Shown here one piece after another: positions 18,178 to 27,832 of a stretch of 64,000 nt of DNA. This DNA is from Roseomonas sp. (GTDB lineage: Bacteria; Pseudomonadota; Alphaproteobacteria; Acetobacterales; Acetobacteraceae), in the NCBI GenBank assembly GCA_020249775.1, contig JADCFA010000008.1, positions 124,001 to 188,000 on the forward strand. Direction: 5' to 3'. The position numbers and the translations under genes are program-made. Every line of letters starts with the position of its first letter. The first letter of the stretch is position 1. The notes below the pieces were generated by a model that saw only the letters and a program-made list of their open reading frames with translations, searched no databases and was not told the origin of the DNA.

Positions 18178-19596
18178 ATGGCCGATTCACTCTCTCTCCT
18201 CCCCGCGCTTTCAAGCCTGCTTGGCCCTGCCGGGCTGCTGACCGAACCGTCTGATCTGGCCCCCGCGCTGGCGGATTGGCGGAGCCTCTATCAGGGCCGC
18301 GCCATGGCGCTGCTCCGCCCCGCCAATACCGCCGAATTGGCCGAAGCGGTCAGGCTGTGCAACGCCGCCGGCATTTCCATTGTGCCGCAAGGGGGCAATA
18401 CCTCCATGGTCGGTGGTGCCACGCCCGATGCTTCCGGGCGCGCCGTGATTGTTTCACTCGCGCGCATGAATCGCATCCGGGACCTCGACCCGGTGGATAT
18501 GACCATGACGGCGGAGGCAGGCGTGGTGGTAAAAACCGCGCAGGAAGCCGCCGCGGCTGCTGGTTGCCTGTTCCCACTCAGTTTTGGTGGCGAAGGCACG
18601 GCCATGATCGGCGGCGTGCTCTCCACCAATGCCGGCGGCAATAATACCGTGCGCTACGGCAATGCGCGGGAATTGATGCTGGGGCTGGAAGTGGTGCTGC
18701 CCGATGGCAGCATCTGGCATGGCCTGAGGCGGCTGCGCAAAGACAATACCGGCTATGCGCTGCGCCATGTTTTTGTCGGCGCGGAAGGCACGCTTGGCAT
18801 CATCACCGCCGCTGTCTTGAAGCTTTTCGCCCGGCCCCGCGCCAATGAGGTGATTTTCGCCGCTGTGCGCGATGCCGCAGCCGCCCTTGGCCTGTTCCGC
18901 CGCTTTCGTGACAATGACGAAAGCGCGATCCGTGCCTTTGAATATATGTCGGGCGATGGCGTTGACCTGACGGTGCAATTGATCCCCGGCGTCACCCTGC
19001 CACTTGCGGAACGCGCCGCGCATTATGTGCTGATTGATCTGGCCTCAACGCGGCCCGATGCGGATTTGCGGGGCCTCGCGGAGCTTGTATTGGCACCAGC
19101 GATGGAGCAGGGCGAAGTGCTGGATGCGGTGCTGGCGGAAAGCGAAGCGCAGCGCGCCGCCATTTGGCGCATTCGTGAAGAACACACCGAAGCGCAGCGC
19201 AAGGCGGGCGCCTCGGTGAAGAATGATGTCTCGGTCCCCGTCTTCCGCGTGCCGGAATTGATCGAGCGTGCCTCCGAAGCCTGTCGCAGGCTGATCCCGG
19301 GCATTCGCCCCATGCCTTTTGGCCATATGGGCGATGGCAATATTCACGTGAATCTGGTCCAGCCCGAAGGCGCCGAACCGGCCGCCTTCCTGGCGCGCAG
19401 CCACGACATCATGGATTGCGTGAATGAAGTGGTGCGGGATCTGGACGGGTCCTTCAGCGCGGAACACGGCATCGGGCAACTCAAGACCGATATGATGGAA
19501 GCCTGGCGCGGGGGGGCGGAGCTTGCCGTGATGCGCCAAATCAAGGCGGCGCTGGACCCCAAGGGGCTGATGAATCCCGGCAAGGTGCTGCCCTGA
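18178..19596 (+). CDS. FAD-binding oxidoreductase (GlcD / D-2-hydroxyacid dehydrogenase type)
   Basis: The 472-residue protein belongs to the VAO/PCMH flavin family. It has RPANTAELAEAVRLC and PQGGNTSMVGGA (FAD pyrophosphate region, near residue 75). GGEGTAMIGGVLSTNAGGNN then VFVGAEGTLGIIT follow in the FAD domain. The C-terminal GHMGDGNIHVNL with EHGIGQLK matches the metal and substrate site of D-2-hydroxyglutarate and D-lactate dehydrogenases. It oxidises a 2-hydroxy acid to the 2-oxo acid and passes electrons onward. The specific acid is not known. It sits just after a Bug protein gene. Confidence 0.88.
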   Translation: MADSLSLLPALSSLLGPAGLLTEPSDLAPALADWRSLYQGRAMALLRPANTAELAEAVRLCNAAGISIVPQGGNTSMVGGATPDASGRAVIVSLARMNRIRDLDPVDMTMTAEAGVVVKTAQEAAAAAGCLFPLSFGGEGTAMIGGVLSTNAGGNNTVRYGNARELMLGLEVVLPDGSIWHGLRRLRKDNTGYALRHVFVGAEGTLGIITAAVLKLFARPRANEVIFAAVRDAAAALGLFRRFRDNDESAIRAFEYMSGDGVDLTVQLIPGVTLPLAERAAHYVLIDLASTRPDADLRGLAELVLAPAMEQGEVLDAVLAESEAQRAAIWRIREEHTEAQRKAGASVKNDVSVPVFRVPELIERASEACRRLIPGIRPMPFGHMGDGNIHVNLVQPEGAEPAAFLARSHDIMDCVNEVVRDLDGSFSAEHGIGQLKTDMMEAWRGGAELAVMRQIKAALDPKGLMNPGKVLP

Positions 19597-19647
19597 GGAT
19601 TATGCCGCTTTCGGCATGGGCGCCAAGCGGGTAGGGTTGCCAGGCCG

Positions 19648-20781
19648 ATGACCTTGCTCGACCGCTATTTGTTCCGCCAGCTTGCGCTGGCCCTGCTTGC
19701 CGTCACGGTGGGGCTGGCGGCGCTTGTCTGGCTGACGCAATCGCTCCGCTTCATTGAATTGGTGCTGGATCGCGGGCTGTCGCTGGCGGTGTTTTTCGAA
19801 TTGACCAGCCTGTTATTGCCATCCTTCTTTTCGGTCATTCTGCCGATCACGACATTCATCGTGATGTTGTTTGTGCATTTACGCCTGGCGGGGGACCGCG
19901 AATTGGTGGTGATGCGCGCAGCCGGGCTTTCCAATTGGCAAATCGCGCGCCCTGCCTTGGCTCTGGGGCTTCTAGTGGTGGCAGTGATGGCTTTGCTCAA
20001 TTTTTGGCTGGTGCCGCTCAGCCACACCGCCTTCCGGCAATGGCAGTTTGAAATCCGCAATCAACTGGTGGGCGTTTTGTTGCAGGAAGGGGTTTTTTCC
20101 ACCGTCGGCAATGATCTGACCGTCTATGCCCGCAAGCGCGAAGCGGATGGCACGCTGCGCGGCATTCTGGTGCATGACCAGCGCGAAGCCGGCGGGGCGG
20201 TCACCATCCTGGCGCAATCCGGGCGCATCGGGCAGGGGGCGGATGGTCCGCGCGTGACGCTTTATGATGGCGTGCGCCAGCAAATGGAAAAGGGCGCATC
20301 CGGCGCGCCGCCCCGCCTGACGGTGCTGAGCTTTTCCGAAAACAGCGTTGATCTGGCCCGCGTGGTACGCAATGAGGAAACGCGCAGCCGCGACAGCCGC
20401 GAACGCTCTATCGGGGAATTGCTTGACCCTGACCCGGCCGAAGGGCTGCGCCCGCGTGAGCTCAGGCGTTTCAGGGCCGAGGCGCATCAGCGCATGGCCA
20501 GCCCCTTGACCGCGCTTTCCTTCGCGCTGGTCGGGCTGGCGGTTGCGCTGACCGGGCAATTCCGCCGCCATGGCGGGGGCATTGGCGTTGCGCTTGGCAT
20601 TGGCATCATGGTGGCGCTGCTGGCGCTTGGCCTGACAATCGGCAATGCGGCTGCCCGGCGTGATGGGCTGATTTGGTTGATCTGGCTGCACGCCATCCTG
20701 CCTGGGGTGATTTCCGCCTGGTGGCTTGGCGGCGCCCCTGGCCTGCCGCGCAAGGCCCCGCCGCGTGAGGCGCTGCCATGA
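19648..20781 (+). CDS. lptF: LPS export ABC transporter permease LptF
   Basis: The 377-residue protein starts TLLDRYLFRQLALALLAVTV and has three N-terminal and three C-terminal membrane segments around a large periplasmic domain (about residues 125-280, containing NQLVGVLLQEGVFSTVGNDLTVYA). This is the YjgP/YjgQ family. With LptG it forms the inner membrane channel of LptB2FG, which pulls LPS out of the membrane. RMASPLTALSFALVGLAVAL near residue 285 starts the second membrane block. The stop overlaps the lptG start by 4 bases (20778-20781). Confidence 0.93.
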   Translation: MTLLDRYLFRQLALALLAVTVGLAALVWLTQSLRFIELVLDRGLSLAVFFELTSLLLPSFFSVILPITTFIVMLFVHLRLAGDRELVVMRAAGLSNWQIARPALALGLLVVAVMALLNFWLVPLSHTAFRQWQFEIRNQLVGVLLQEGVFSTVGNDLTVYARKREADGTLRGILVHDQREAGGAVTILAQSGRIGQGADGPRVTLYDGVRQQMEKGASGAPPRLTVLSFSENSVDLARVVRNEETRSRDSRERSIGELLDPDPAEGLRPRELRRFRAEAHQRMASPLTALSFALVGLAVALTGQFRRHGGGIGVALGIGIMVALLALGLTIGNAAARRDGLIWLIWLHAILPGVISAWWLGGAPGLPRKAPPREALP

Positions 20782-21902
20782 CGCTGCCCATGACACTCAT
20801 GGCCTATGTGGCGCGGCGCTTCGCCGCCATGGCGTTGTTGATGGTGCTGGCGCTTTCGGCACTGGTGGCGTTGTTTGATTTGATCGAATTGCTGCGCCGA
20901 GCGGCAACGCGGCCCGAGGCGAATTTCGCCCTGGTCGCGCAGATCGCCGCGCTGCGCGTTCCCTATGTGGCGATGCAAATCCTGCCCTTCGCAGTGCTGC
21001 TTGGCGGCATTATTGCCTTTTGGCGGCTTACGCGGTTTTCCGAATTGGTGGTGGCGCGCGCGGCGGGTATTTCCGCCTGGGGCTTCCTGGCGGGGCCTGT
21101 GTTGGTATCCTTGCTGCTTGGGCTTGGTGCCAGCATGGTGCTATCCCCGCTGTCATCGGCCATGTTGGCGCGGGCGGAGCGGTTGGATCAGCTTTATCTC
21201 CGCAATGTCGGCGGCATCACCGCGCTTGCCGGGGGCAGGCTTTGGCTGCGCCAGGCCGATGATGGGCTGCAACAGCATGGCGTTGCCATCATCTCTGGCC
21301 GGCCCATCGCAACACGGGAATTGCGCCCGGGCGAAGCGCTACGTCTGGCCGAGGTCAGCATCTGGCGGCTATCCGCCGATGACCGCGCCTTGGCACGGAT
21401 CGAAGCCGCATCGGCCGTATTGCAACCGGGTCGCTGGCGCTTTGATGGTGCCATGGTATTCGGCGCGGAGCGTAGCGCCAGCGCGCCGCAAAACATGGAC
21501 CTCCCCACAGAGTTGACGTCCGAGCGCATCGAGAATTCCTTTGCGAGCCCGGATACGCTGAGCCTTTGGGCATTGCCGGAATTCATCAAAATCCTTGAAG
21601 ATGCAGGGTTTTCCGCCATTCGCCACCGGCTGCATTTCCAATCCCTGCTGGCGCTGCCCTTGCTTGCCATTGCCATGGCGCTGCTCGCTGCCGGGTTTTC
21701 CATGCGGTCTGCACGCAGCGGCGGGGTGGCGCGCATGATCGCGGGCGGTGTCAGCGCCGGCTTTGCGCTTTTTGTGCTGGACAAAATCACCGGTGAATTC
21801 GGTGAGGCCGGCACGCTTCCTGTGGTATTGGCCGCCTGGGCGCCGGCGGGTGCCGGGTTCCTTTTAGCGGCGGCGCTGCTGCTGCATCTTGAGGATGGCT
21901 AG
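20778..21902 (+). CDS. lptG: LPS export ABC transporter permease LptG
   Basis: The 374-residue YjgP/YjgQ-family protein opens MAYVARRFAAMALLMVLALS (a second ATG at 20808 is also possible). AVLLGGIIAFWRLTRFSELVVARAAGISAW is the conserved cytoplasmic coupling region. Six membrane segments frame a periplasmic jellyroll domain. It pairs with LptF in moving LPS to LptC/LptA. It is coupled to lptF by ATGA, and its TAG runs into the lptD region. LptB is not in the window. Confidence 0.92.
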   Translation: MTLPMTLMAYVARRFAAMALLMVLALSALVALFDLIELLRRAATRPEANFALVAQIAALRVPYVAMQILPFAVLLGGIIAFWRLTRFSELVVARAAGISAWGFLAGPVLVSLLLGLGASMVLSPLSSAMLARAERLDQLYLRNVGGITALAGGRLWLRQADDGLQQHGVAIISGRPIATRELRPGEALRLAEVSIWRLSADDRALARIEAASAVLQPGRWRFDGAMVFGAERSASAPQNMDLPTELTSERIENSFASPDTLSLWALPEFIKILEDAGFSAIRHRLHFQSLLALPLLAIAMALLAAGFSMRSARSGGVARMIAGGVSAGFALFVLDKITGEFGEAGTLPVVLAAWAPAGAGFLLAAALLLHLEDG

Positions 21903-22021
21903 TGGTGCGATTCATGCTGACCTTTCCCGCCCCGGAATCTCCCCGCGCACCACAAGCTGCCTGTTTGGTGGATCGCTTCACGCTACCGCCGGGAACGGGC
22001 GGCAGCGATCGGACCAGCAGG

Positions 22022-24283
22022 ATGTTGCAGATCGCCATGAGGCTTCTGCTGATGGTGATGCTGGCAGCAACGCCAACCATCACGCTGGCGCAAGCCCCGT
22101 TACTGCCGCCTATAGCGCCACCGACAAGCGTTGCGCCAACCCTTCCCGGGCAACCACCGACCCCGGCACCCGGCGCCGCCGCCAGACCACCCCAGAACGC
22201 GCCAGTCACCTTCACCGCCGATGAAGTCCAATATGATCAGAATGCCGCTTTGGTGGTGGCGCGCGGTGGGGTGGAAGCCTTCCAGGGTGGGCGCATCCTG
22301 CGTGCCGATGAACTGACCTATAATCGCAACACGGGCGTGGCGACAGCGCGCGGCAATGTGCAACTGATTGAAGCGGATGGGCAGGTGATGTTCGCGGAAA
22401 GCGCTGTGCTGTCCAACCAAATGCGCGATGGCGTATTGGAAGGGTTGCGCGGCTATCTGCTCCAGAATGGCCGTATCGCCGCCGCCGGTGCGCGGCGCAC
22501 GGATGGTTCGATCTTTGATCTTTCGCGCGCTGTTTATACGGTCTGTGATCCCTGCAAGGATGACCCGCTGGCGCCCCCCCTTTGGCAATTGCGCGCGCGC
22601 ACAGCAACCTTGGACCGCACCGAACAGCAAGTGCGCTATAGAGGCGCCGCCCTGGATATGGCCGGCGTGCCGGTGATTTGGCTGCCCTATTTCCAGCATC
22701 CCGATGGATCCGCAGCGCGGCAATCGGGCTTCCTCAGCCCCAGTTTTGGCATCACCAAATTTCTTGGTGGCTTCATTGAAACACCCTATTACTGGGCGAT
22801 TGACGAAAGCCAGGAAATGGTGCTGCGCCCCACCACATCCACCCGCGTCGCGCCCAATCTTGGCGTGGATTACCGGCGCCGCTTCAATTCTGGCGAGGTC
22901 GAGGTATTGTCTTCCATTGGCCGTCTTGATGGCAGGGATGGAACAGAAGAAGGCTTCGCCGGCCATATCTTCGCCAAGGGTCGCTTTTCGCTGGATGAAA
23001 CCTGGCGCGCCGGCTTTGATGTCAACCGCGCCAGTTCCGAACAATATCTGCGCATCTATCGCTATGGCGCGCGGCGCGTCCTGCCGACAACCCTGTTCAC
23101 TGAAGGCTTTTGGGGACCGGAAGGCTTCGCACGTTTCGATGCGCGCGCCTATCAAGGCTTGCGGCGGACCGATGACATCAGTCGCATTCCGCTGGTGCTG
23201 CCCAATATCTACGCCGATTGGGAATCGCCAGAAGATTCTCTTGGCGGGCGCTTCACTGTTGATACCGCGAGTTTCGCCGTATTTCGCGGCACCGGCACCA
23301 GCACGCGCCGCGCGGCATCGCGCATTGGCTATGCGCTGCCGCGCGTGGATGATTTGGGCGGAATCTGGACGCTACGCGCACAAAGCGATCTCGCCGCCTA
23401 TGATTTTGAGGATATCAACCTCTCCCCCAATTATGCGAAGGGCGACCCAAATGGGCAAAGCGCGGCCGCCAATATCCGCGCCGCGCTTGATTGGCGCATG
23501 CCCTTCCTGCGGGATAGCGGCGATTGGGGCAGCCAGGTGGTCGAACCGCGCATCCAATTGGTGACCGGCCCCATGACCGGCAACCAGCATCGCATCCCGA
23601 ATGAAGACAGCATCGTCTTTGACTTCACCGATGCCAATCTTTTCTCGCTCAACCGCTTCACGGGCCGAGACCGGCAGGAAGGCGGCACCCGCGCTGATAT
23701 GGCGCTGCGTGGCGCTTGGTTCCTGCCAGAGGATCGGCAGCTTGAAGCGCTTGTTGGGCGATCCTTCCGCGTCCAGGAAGATGGCGGCCCCTTCTATCCC
23801 TATAGCGGCCTTGAGAATCGTGCCTCCGACTGGGTAAGTCGCCTCAGCTTCCGACCCAGCTCCTGGCTCGATCTGACTGGCCGCGCCAGACGTGATGGGG
23901 AAAGCTTCGCCGCCCGGGCCTATGACGTCAGCGCGACACTACGGCCTTCCAGCGATACCTCCTTTACCCTTGGCTATCTGCAAGCCCCGCCAATGCCCTA
24001 TCTCAACCCGGTAGCCCAGCGGGAGGAAATCGCCCTCGGTGTGTCGCAGCGGCTTGGCTTCTGGCGCTTCAGCGCATTTGGCCGACAGGATATCCAACTC
24101 AATCGGCCGGTAGCGGCGGGGGTCTCGGCAATGTATGAGGATGAATGCTTCATATTTGAAACGCGATTCATCAAGCGCTATGCTGAGGATCCGGCGACGA
24201 ATAATCTCTATCCCGCGTCCACCATGCTGCTCTTCCGCTTTGGCTTTAAAACCATCGGTGATTTCGGATTGAGGGCATTATGA
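22022..24283 (+). CDS. lptD: LPS-assembly protein LptD
   Basis: This outer-membrane protein is about 753 residues. A signal peptide (MRLLLMVMLAATPTITLAQ) is followed by a Pro-rich linker, then an OstA-like periplasmic domain (VTFTADEVQYDQNAALVVARG, then TARGNVQLIEADGQV). The middle has the CDPCKDDPLAPPLWQLRA segment and VPVIWLPYFQHPDGSARQSGFL-type sequence, and a large beta-barrel runs to the end (ECFIFETRFIKRY). It inserts LPS into the outer leaflet with LptE. The frame is open back to a GTG at 21902, but that would bury the signal peptide; the ATG at 22022 or 22037 is more likely. Confidence 0.92.
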   Translation: MLQIAMRLLLMVMLAATPTITLAQAPLLPPIAPPTSVAPTLPGQPPTPAPGAAARPPQNAPVTFTADEVQYDQNAALVVARGGVEAFQGGRILRADELTYNRNTGVATARGNVQLIEADGQVMFAESAVLSNQMRDGVLEGLRGYLLQNGRIAAAGARRTDGSIFDLSRAVYTVCDPCKDDPLAPPLWQLRARTATLDRTEQQVRYRGAALDMAGVPVIWLPYFQHPDGSAARQSGFLSPSFGITKFLGGFIETPYYWAIDESQEMVLRPTTSTRVAPNLGVDYRRRFNSGEVEVLSSIGRLDGRDGTEEGFAGHIFAKGRFSLDETWRAGFDVNRASSEQYLRIYRYGARRVLPTTLFTEGFWGPEGFARFDARAYQGLRRTDDISRIPLVLPNIYADWESPEDSLGGRFTVDTASFAVFRGTGTSTRRAASRIGYALPRVDDLGGIWTLRAQSDLAAYDFEDINLSPNYAKGDPNGQSAAANIRAALDWRMPFLRDSGDWGSQVVEPRIQLVTGPMTGNQHRIPNEDSIVFDFTDANLFSLNRFTGRDRQEGGTRADMALRGAWFLPEDRQLEALVGRSFRVQEDGGPFYPYSGLENRASDWVSRLSFRPSSWLDLTGRARRDGESFAARAYDVSATLRPSSDTSFTLGYLQAPPMPYLNPVAQREEIALGVSQRLGFWRFSAFGRQDIQLNRPVAAGVSAMYEDECFIFETRFIKRYAEDPATNNLYPASTMLLFRFGFKTIGDFGLRAL

Positions 24284-24333
24284 ACCATTGGGCCAAACCG
24301 CTCGCTACGGGCAACAAGCTGCAGGAGGCCGTG

Positions 24334-25650
24334 ATGAGCCCCATGACATTTTCCCGAAAGCCGTTTTTGGCGCTGGTTCTGCTGGCCGCCTTGCTGTTGC
24401 CGGCCACCACCACACCCGCCCAAGCCCAATCCGCGGGCGGCAGCGTGAACAGCATTGTCGCCGTGGTGAATGGCGATGTCGTCACCCGCAGTGAAATCGA
24501 AAGCCGCAGGCGCCTATTGGCGCTCTCCGCTGGCGTTGCCGGCGATGCGGGTGCTCAGGGCGGCGATCAGATACTGCGCCTCCTGATTGATGAGCGGCTA
24601 CGCATTCAGGAACTCAGCCGCCGGCGCATCCTGGTGACTGACCAGGATATCGCCGGGTCCGTCGCCAATATCGAAAGTCGCAATGGGCTGCCGCCCGGCG
24701 GCGTGGTGCAGAATCTGCGCCGCGCGGGAATCGAACCGCGTGTGCTCTATGATCAAATCCGTGCCCAAATCGGCTGGGCGCGGCTATTGCGCGGGATGCT
24801 GGGGGATCAGGCCAATATCTCAGACGTTGAGGTGAATGAATTCCTCGCCGCCCAGCGCGCCCGGCTGGGAGAGCCGGAATTCCTTGTCTCCGAAATCTTC
24901 ATCCCCGTGGAAAATCCGGGCCAGGAAGCACAGGTCCGTCGCTTCGTGACCGATGTCATTCAGCGCTTACGCCAAGGCGTGCCCTTCCCCATGGTCGCCG
25001 CGCAATTCAGCCAATCACAAACAGCCATCCAAGGTGGCGCGATGGATTGGATGACGGCGGATCGCTTTGATCCCGAAGTCGCCAATATCCTGCGCCAAAT
25101 GCCCGAGGGGGCGATCAGCAACCCGATCCGCGTCCCCGGTGGCTTTGAAATTGTGCTATTGCGGGACCGGCGCGTCTCAGGGCGCGACATGGCAACCATC
25201 ATGACCATGCGTCAGGTCTTCCTGCCCTTTGAAGGCCAGGTGAACCCGCAAGCGCCGACGGCACAGCAATTGGCGCAATTGCAGCGTGCCCAGACGCTTT
25301 CCGATCAAGCCCGCGGCTGTGAGGCAATGGATGCCGCCGCGCGCGGCAGCCCGCGCCCAGCCGATCCAGGGCCGGTGCGGCTGGACAATATCAACCCGCC
25401 GGAATTGCGCGAACTGCTGGGCAGCCTGCCGATTGGGCGCGCAACGCAGCCGATCATTTCTGTTGATGGCGCGCTTATCTTCATGGTTTGCGCACGCGAA
25501 ACCCGCAACTTGGCGGAGGCCAACCCGCAACAGGCACGCGATATCCTGCTGCGCGATCGCGTTGAATTACTCTCTCGCCAATTGCAGCGTGATTTGCGCC
25601 GCCGCGCGCAAATCGAAATCCGCACGAATAGCGCTACGCGGCCCGGCTGA
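24334..25650 (+). CDS. surA: Periplasmic chaperone / peptidyl-prolyl isomerase SurA
   Basis: The protein is about 438 residues. A signal peptide (SRKPFLALVLLAALLLPATT, cut near AQAQ) leads into a SurA N-terminal domain (VNSIVAVVNGDVVTRSEIESR). Then comes a parvulin domain (EFLVSEIFIPV, MVAAQFSQSQTAIQGGAMDW and AISNPIRVPGGFEIVLL) and a weaker C-terminal one. It helps outer-membrane proteins such as LptD to fold. AGGAGG lies five bases before the ATG at 24334, which also gives a normal signal peptide. The ATG at 24280, overlapping the lptD stop, lacks both. Confidence 0.88.
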   Translation: MSPMTFSRKPFLALVLLAALLLPATTTPAQAQSAGGSVNSIVAVVNGDVVTRSEIESRRRLLALSAGVAGDAGAQGGDQILRLLIDERLRIQELSRRRILVTDQDIAGSVANIESRNGLPPGGVVQNLRRAGIEPRVLYDQIRAQIGWARLLRGMLGDQANISDVEVNEFLAAQRARLGEPEFLVSEIFIPVENPGQEAQVRRFVTDVIQRLRQGVPFPMVAAQFSQSQTAIQGGAMDWMTADRFDPEVANILRQMPEGAISNPIRVPGGFEIVLLRDRRVSGRDMATIMTMRQVFLPFEGQVNPQAPTAQQLAQLQRAQTLSDQARGCEAMDAAARGSPRPADPGPVRLDNINPPELRELLGSLPIGRATQPIISVDGALIFMVCARETRNLAEANPQQARDILLRDRVELLSRQLQRDLRRRAQIEIRTNSATRPG

Positions 25651-25653
25651 GGC

Positions 25654-26484
25654 GTGTCCAAGCCTGACCTGCCAAGCCTTAGCGATACCATCGCGCGGCA
25701 TGGGCTGGATGCGCGCAAATCGCTCGGCCAGCATTTTCTGCTTGACCCCACGATATGCGCGCGCATCGCCGCGCTCGCGGGTGATCTTACGGGTCGGCAT
25801 GTGCTGGAAGTGGGGCCCGGGCCAGGCGGGCTGACGCGCGCCCTGCTGGAAACCGCTGCCGCATCAGTGCTGGCGGTGGAGCTTGACCCGCGCGCCGTCA
25901 TTGCCTTGCGGGAATTGGTCGCGGCCTATCCTGCGCGGCTTCGCGTGCTGGAAGCCGATGCGCTTGGCGTGGACCCGGCTACAGCCCTGCCCGCGCCGCG
26001 GCGCATCATCGCCAACCTACCCTATAATGTCGCAAGCCCCTTATTGGTGCGTTGGCTGCGCGGCGCCGCGGCGTTGGAAGGCATGACACTGATGTTCCAG
26101 CTTGAGGTCGCGGAACGCATCACGGCGGCGCCATCCACACCCGCCTATGGGCGCTTGGCCGTGCTGGCGCAATGGCGCTGCCGCTGCGATTTGTTGCTGC
26201 GCCTGCCCCCTGGCGCCTTCAGCCCGCCGCCCAAGGTCTGGTCCGCCGTGGTGGGCTTCACGCCTCATGCGGAAGCCCCCCCGGCAGAGTTATTCGCCGC
26301 CATGGAAAAACTTACTGCCGCGGCCTTTGGGCAAAGGCGCAAAATGCTGCGTGGCGCCTTGAAGCAGTTGGGGAATGCGGAAGCCCTTTTGGATCAGGCG
26401 GGCATCGCTGGCGACCGGCGCGGGGAAACCCTGACGGTTGCCGAATTCGACCTGTTGGCGCGCGCCTTGGCCGGCCGGGCTTAA
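25654..26484 (+). CDS. rsmA: 16S rRNA (adenine1518-N6/adenine1519-N6)-dimethyltransferase RsmA
   Basis: The protein is 276 residues with a GTG start. It contains KSLGQHFLLDP, the SAM motif VLEVGPGPGGLTRALL, the acid after strand 2 in LAVELDPRA, and the catalytic IIANLPYNVASPLL. It dimethylates two adenines near the 3' end of 16S rRNA in a late ribosome assembly step. It follows surA after 3 bases. In many proteobacteria pdxA lies between surA and rsmA; it is absent here. The 3' end overlaps the convergent methyltransferase-like gene by 4 bases. Confidence 0.94.
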   Translation: MSKPDLPSLSDTIARHGLDARKSLGQHFLLDPTICARIAALAGDLTGRHVLEVGPGPGGLTRALLETAAASVLAVELDPRAVIALRELVAAYPARLRVLEADALGVDPATALPAPRRIIANLPYNVASPLLVRWLRGAAALEGMTLMFQLEVAERITAAPSTPAYGRLAVLAQWRCRCDLLLRLPPGAFSPPPKVWSAVVGFTPHAEAPPAELFAAMEKLTAAAFGQRRKMLRGALKQLGNAEALLDQAGIAGDRRGETLTVAEFDLLARALAGRA

Positions 26485-26942
26485 ACCCAACGCCTGACGC
26501 GTGCGCGATACGCCTCATAAGCCGTGCCGAATCGCGTGCTAAGGTAGGCTTCTTCCTTCGCCACCACCAGCCGATCCAGCGCCAAATGGCAGACCAGCAG
26601 CGCAAGCCAGCCCCACAGATCGCCCCAACGCAGCGCAAATCCCAGCACCACGACCAGAAAGCCAAGGTAGATCGGGTTGCGGCTGAAGCGAAACGGCCCG
26701 GTTGTTACCAGCGCCGCATCGGGCTTGTCGGGCCTTGGGTCATTGCCCGCCTGCACCAGAGCCAGCAGCGCCCAGCCGATCAGGCCAATCCCCAAAAACA
26801 GCACCAGCATGCCGTAATTCGGCAAGGGCGGGCCGAGCAAAACCGGAAAGAAAAGATGCGCGAACCAGGCCATCGCCAGCACACCCCCCACCATGACAGG
26901 CGGTGGCAGGCGCACCCCGGGGCCATGATCGGGCGCGGTCAT
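26481..26942 (-). CDS. Isoprenylcysteine carboxyl methyltransferase (ICMT)-family membrane protein
   Basis: The 153-residue protein has about four membrane segments and the family's C-terminal half: LVTTGPFRFSRNPIYLGFLV, where the R-x-R/H-NPxY motif binds SAM, then EEAYLSTRFGTAYEAYRARVRRWV. Bacterial members methylate unknown small molecules or lipids. It overlaps ygfZ upstream (4 bases) and rsmA downstream (convergent). The target cannot be named. Confidence 0.82.
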   Translation of the reverse strand: MTAPDHGPGVRLPPPVMVGGVLAMAWFAHLFFPVLLGPPLPNYGMLVLFLGIGLIGWALLALVQAGNDPRPDKPDAALVTTGPFRFSRNPIYLGFLVVVLGFALRWGDLWGWLALLVCHLALDRLVVAKEEAYLSTRFGTAYEAYRARVRRWV

Positions 26943-27760
26943 GGCTTATCCTCCGGTAGCTTCATCCAGGAAGGCAGTTGCGGCGTCAGGCGCGCCCCGC
27001 CCGCTGTCAGCGCCCCCTTACCCAGCCATTCCAGCCGCAGGAGCGCCAAGCCTTGCGCGCCTTGGCTGGAGCGCATCTCCCCGGCCTCAGCACCATCCGC
27101 CGCCAGAATCGGGGTGCCGCGCTCAGGCGCCGGGCCGTCAATCGCCACCGGCACCAGGCGGCGCTTCAGCAGGCCGCGATAGCGCGTCCGCGCTGTCAGT
27201 TCCTGGCCCATATAGCAGCCCTTGGTCCAGGAAATGCCGTTGAGCTCATCAAAGCCACCTTCGAGCAGCACGGATTTCTCGGCCTCCATATCCTTGGACC
27301 CATCGGGCAGGCCAAGGGCAAGGCGATGCGCCGCGTAATCCGCCGGACTGGCATTGGAGGGCAGGCCGGTGCCCGCCAGCAGCCGCCAGCCCGCTTCCGG
27401 CAGGCGCGGATCGCGGGCGGCCAAGCCTTCCGGCGGCGCCCCCTCCCCCCAGGCGGCATGCACCCGCCAATCGGCCGAGGCATCGCGCAAAGCCACCCTG
27501 GCGCGAAGTTTGAACCGCGAAAGGCGCTGGATCAGCATGGCAAGCTGCGCGGCTTCCACATCCAAGAGCAGCGCCTCAGGCGTTGCGATCACGAAGAAAT
27601 CCGCCAGCCACTTGCCCTGCGGCGTCAGCAGCGCAGCCCATAGCGCCTGATCGGCCCGCGCCTTGGTCACATCATTGGAAATCAACCCCTGCAGGAAGGC
27701 GACACGGTCCTCCCCCGAGATTTCCAGAACGGCACGGTCCGGCAAGGCTGCGAGTTTCAT
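26939..27760 (-). CDS. ygfZ: Folate-binding protein YgfZ (GcvT-like, Fe-S cluster assembly)
   Basis: The 273-residue protein has the YgfZ signature KGCYMGQELTAR near residue 180, including the conserved Cys of K-G-C-Y-x-G-Q-E. ISGEDRVAFLQGLISNDV at the start matches the GcvT/YgfZ fold. YgfZ uses tetrahydrofolate and helps to repair or mature certain iron-sulfur enzymes. It shares a start/stop overlap with the ICMT-like gene downstream. The 72-base gap to the divergent GT9 gene should hold promoters, but none was clear. Confidence 0.88.
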   Translation of the reverse strand: MKLAALPDRAVLEISGEDRVAFLQGLISNDVTKARADQALWAALLTPQGKWLADFFVIATPEALLLDVEAAQLAMLIQRLSRFKLRARVALRDASADWRVHAAWGEGAPPEGLAARDPRLPEAGWRLLAGTGLPSNASPADYAAHRLALGLPDGSKDMEAEKSVLLEGGFDELNGISWTKGCYMGQELTARTRYRGLLKRRLVPVAIDGPAPERGTPILAADGAEAGEMRSSQGAQGLALLRLEWLGKGALTAGGARLTPQLPSWMKLPEDKP

Positions 27761-27832
27761 GCCCTAAACCTGTGTCGGCCAGGGCGCGGCTGCAACCTCC
27801 CCCTCACGCGCGGGAAGTGGTAAGGGCGCCGG

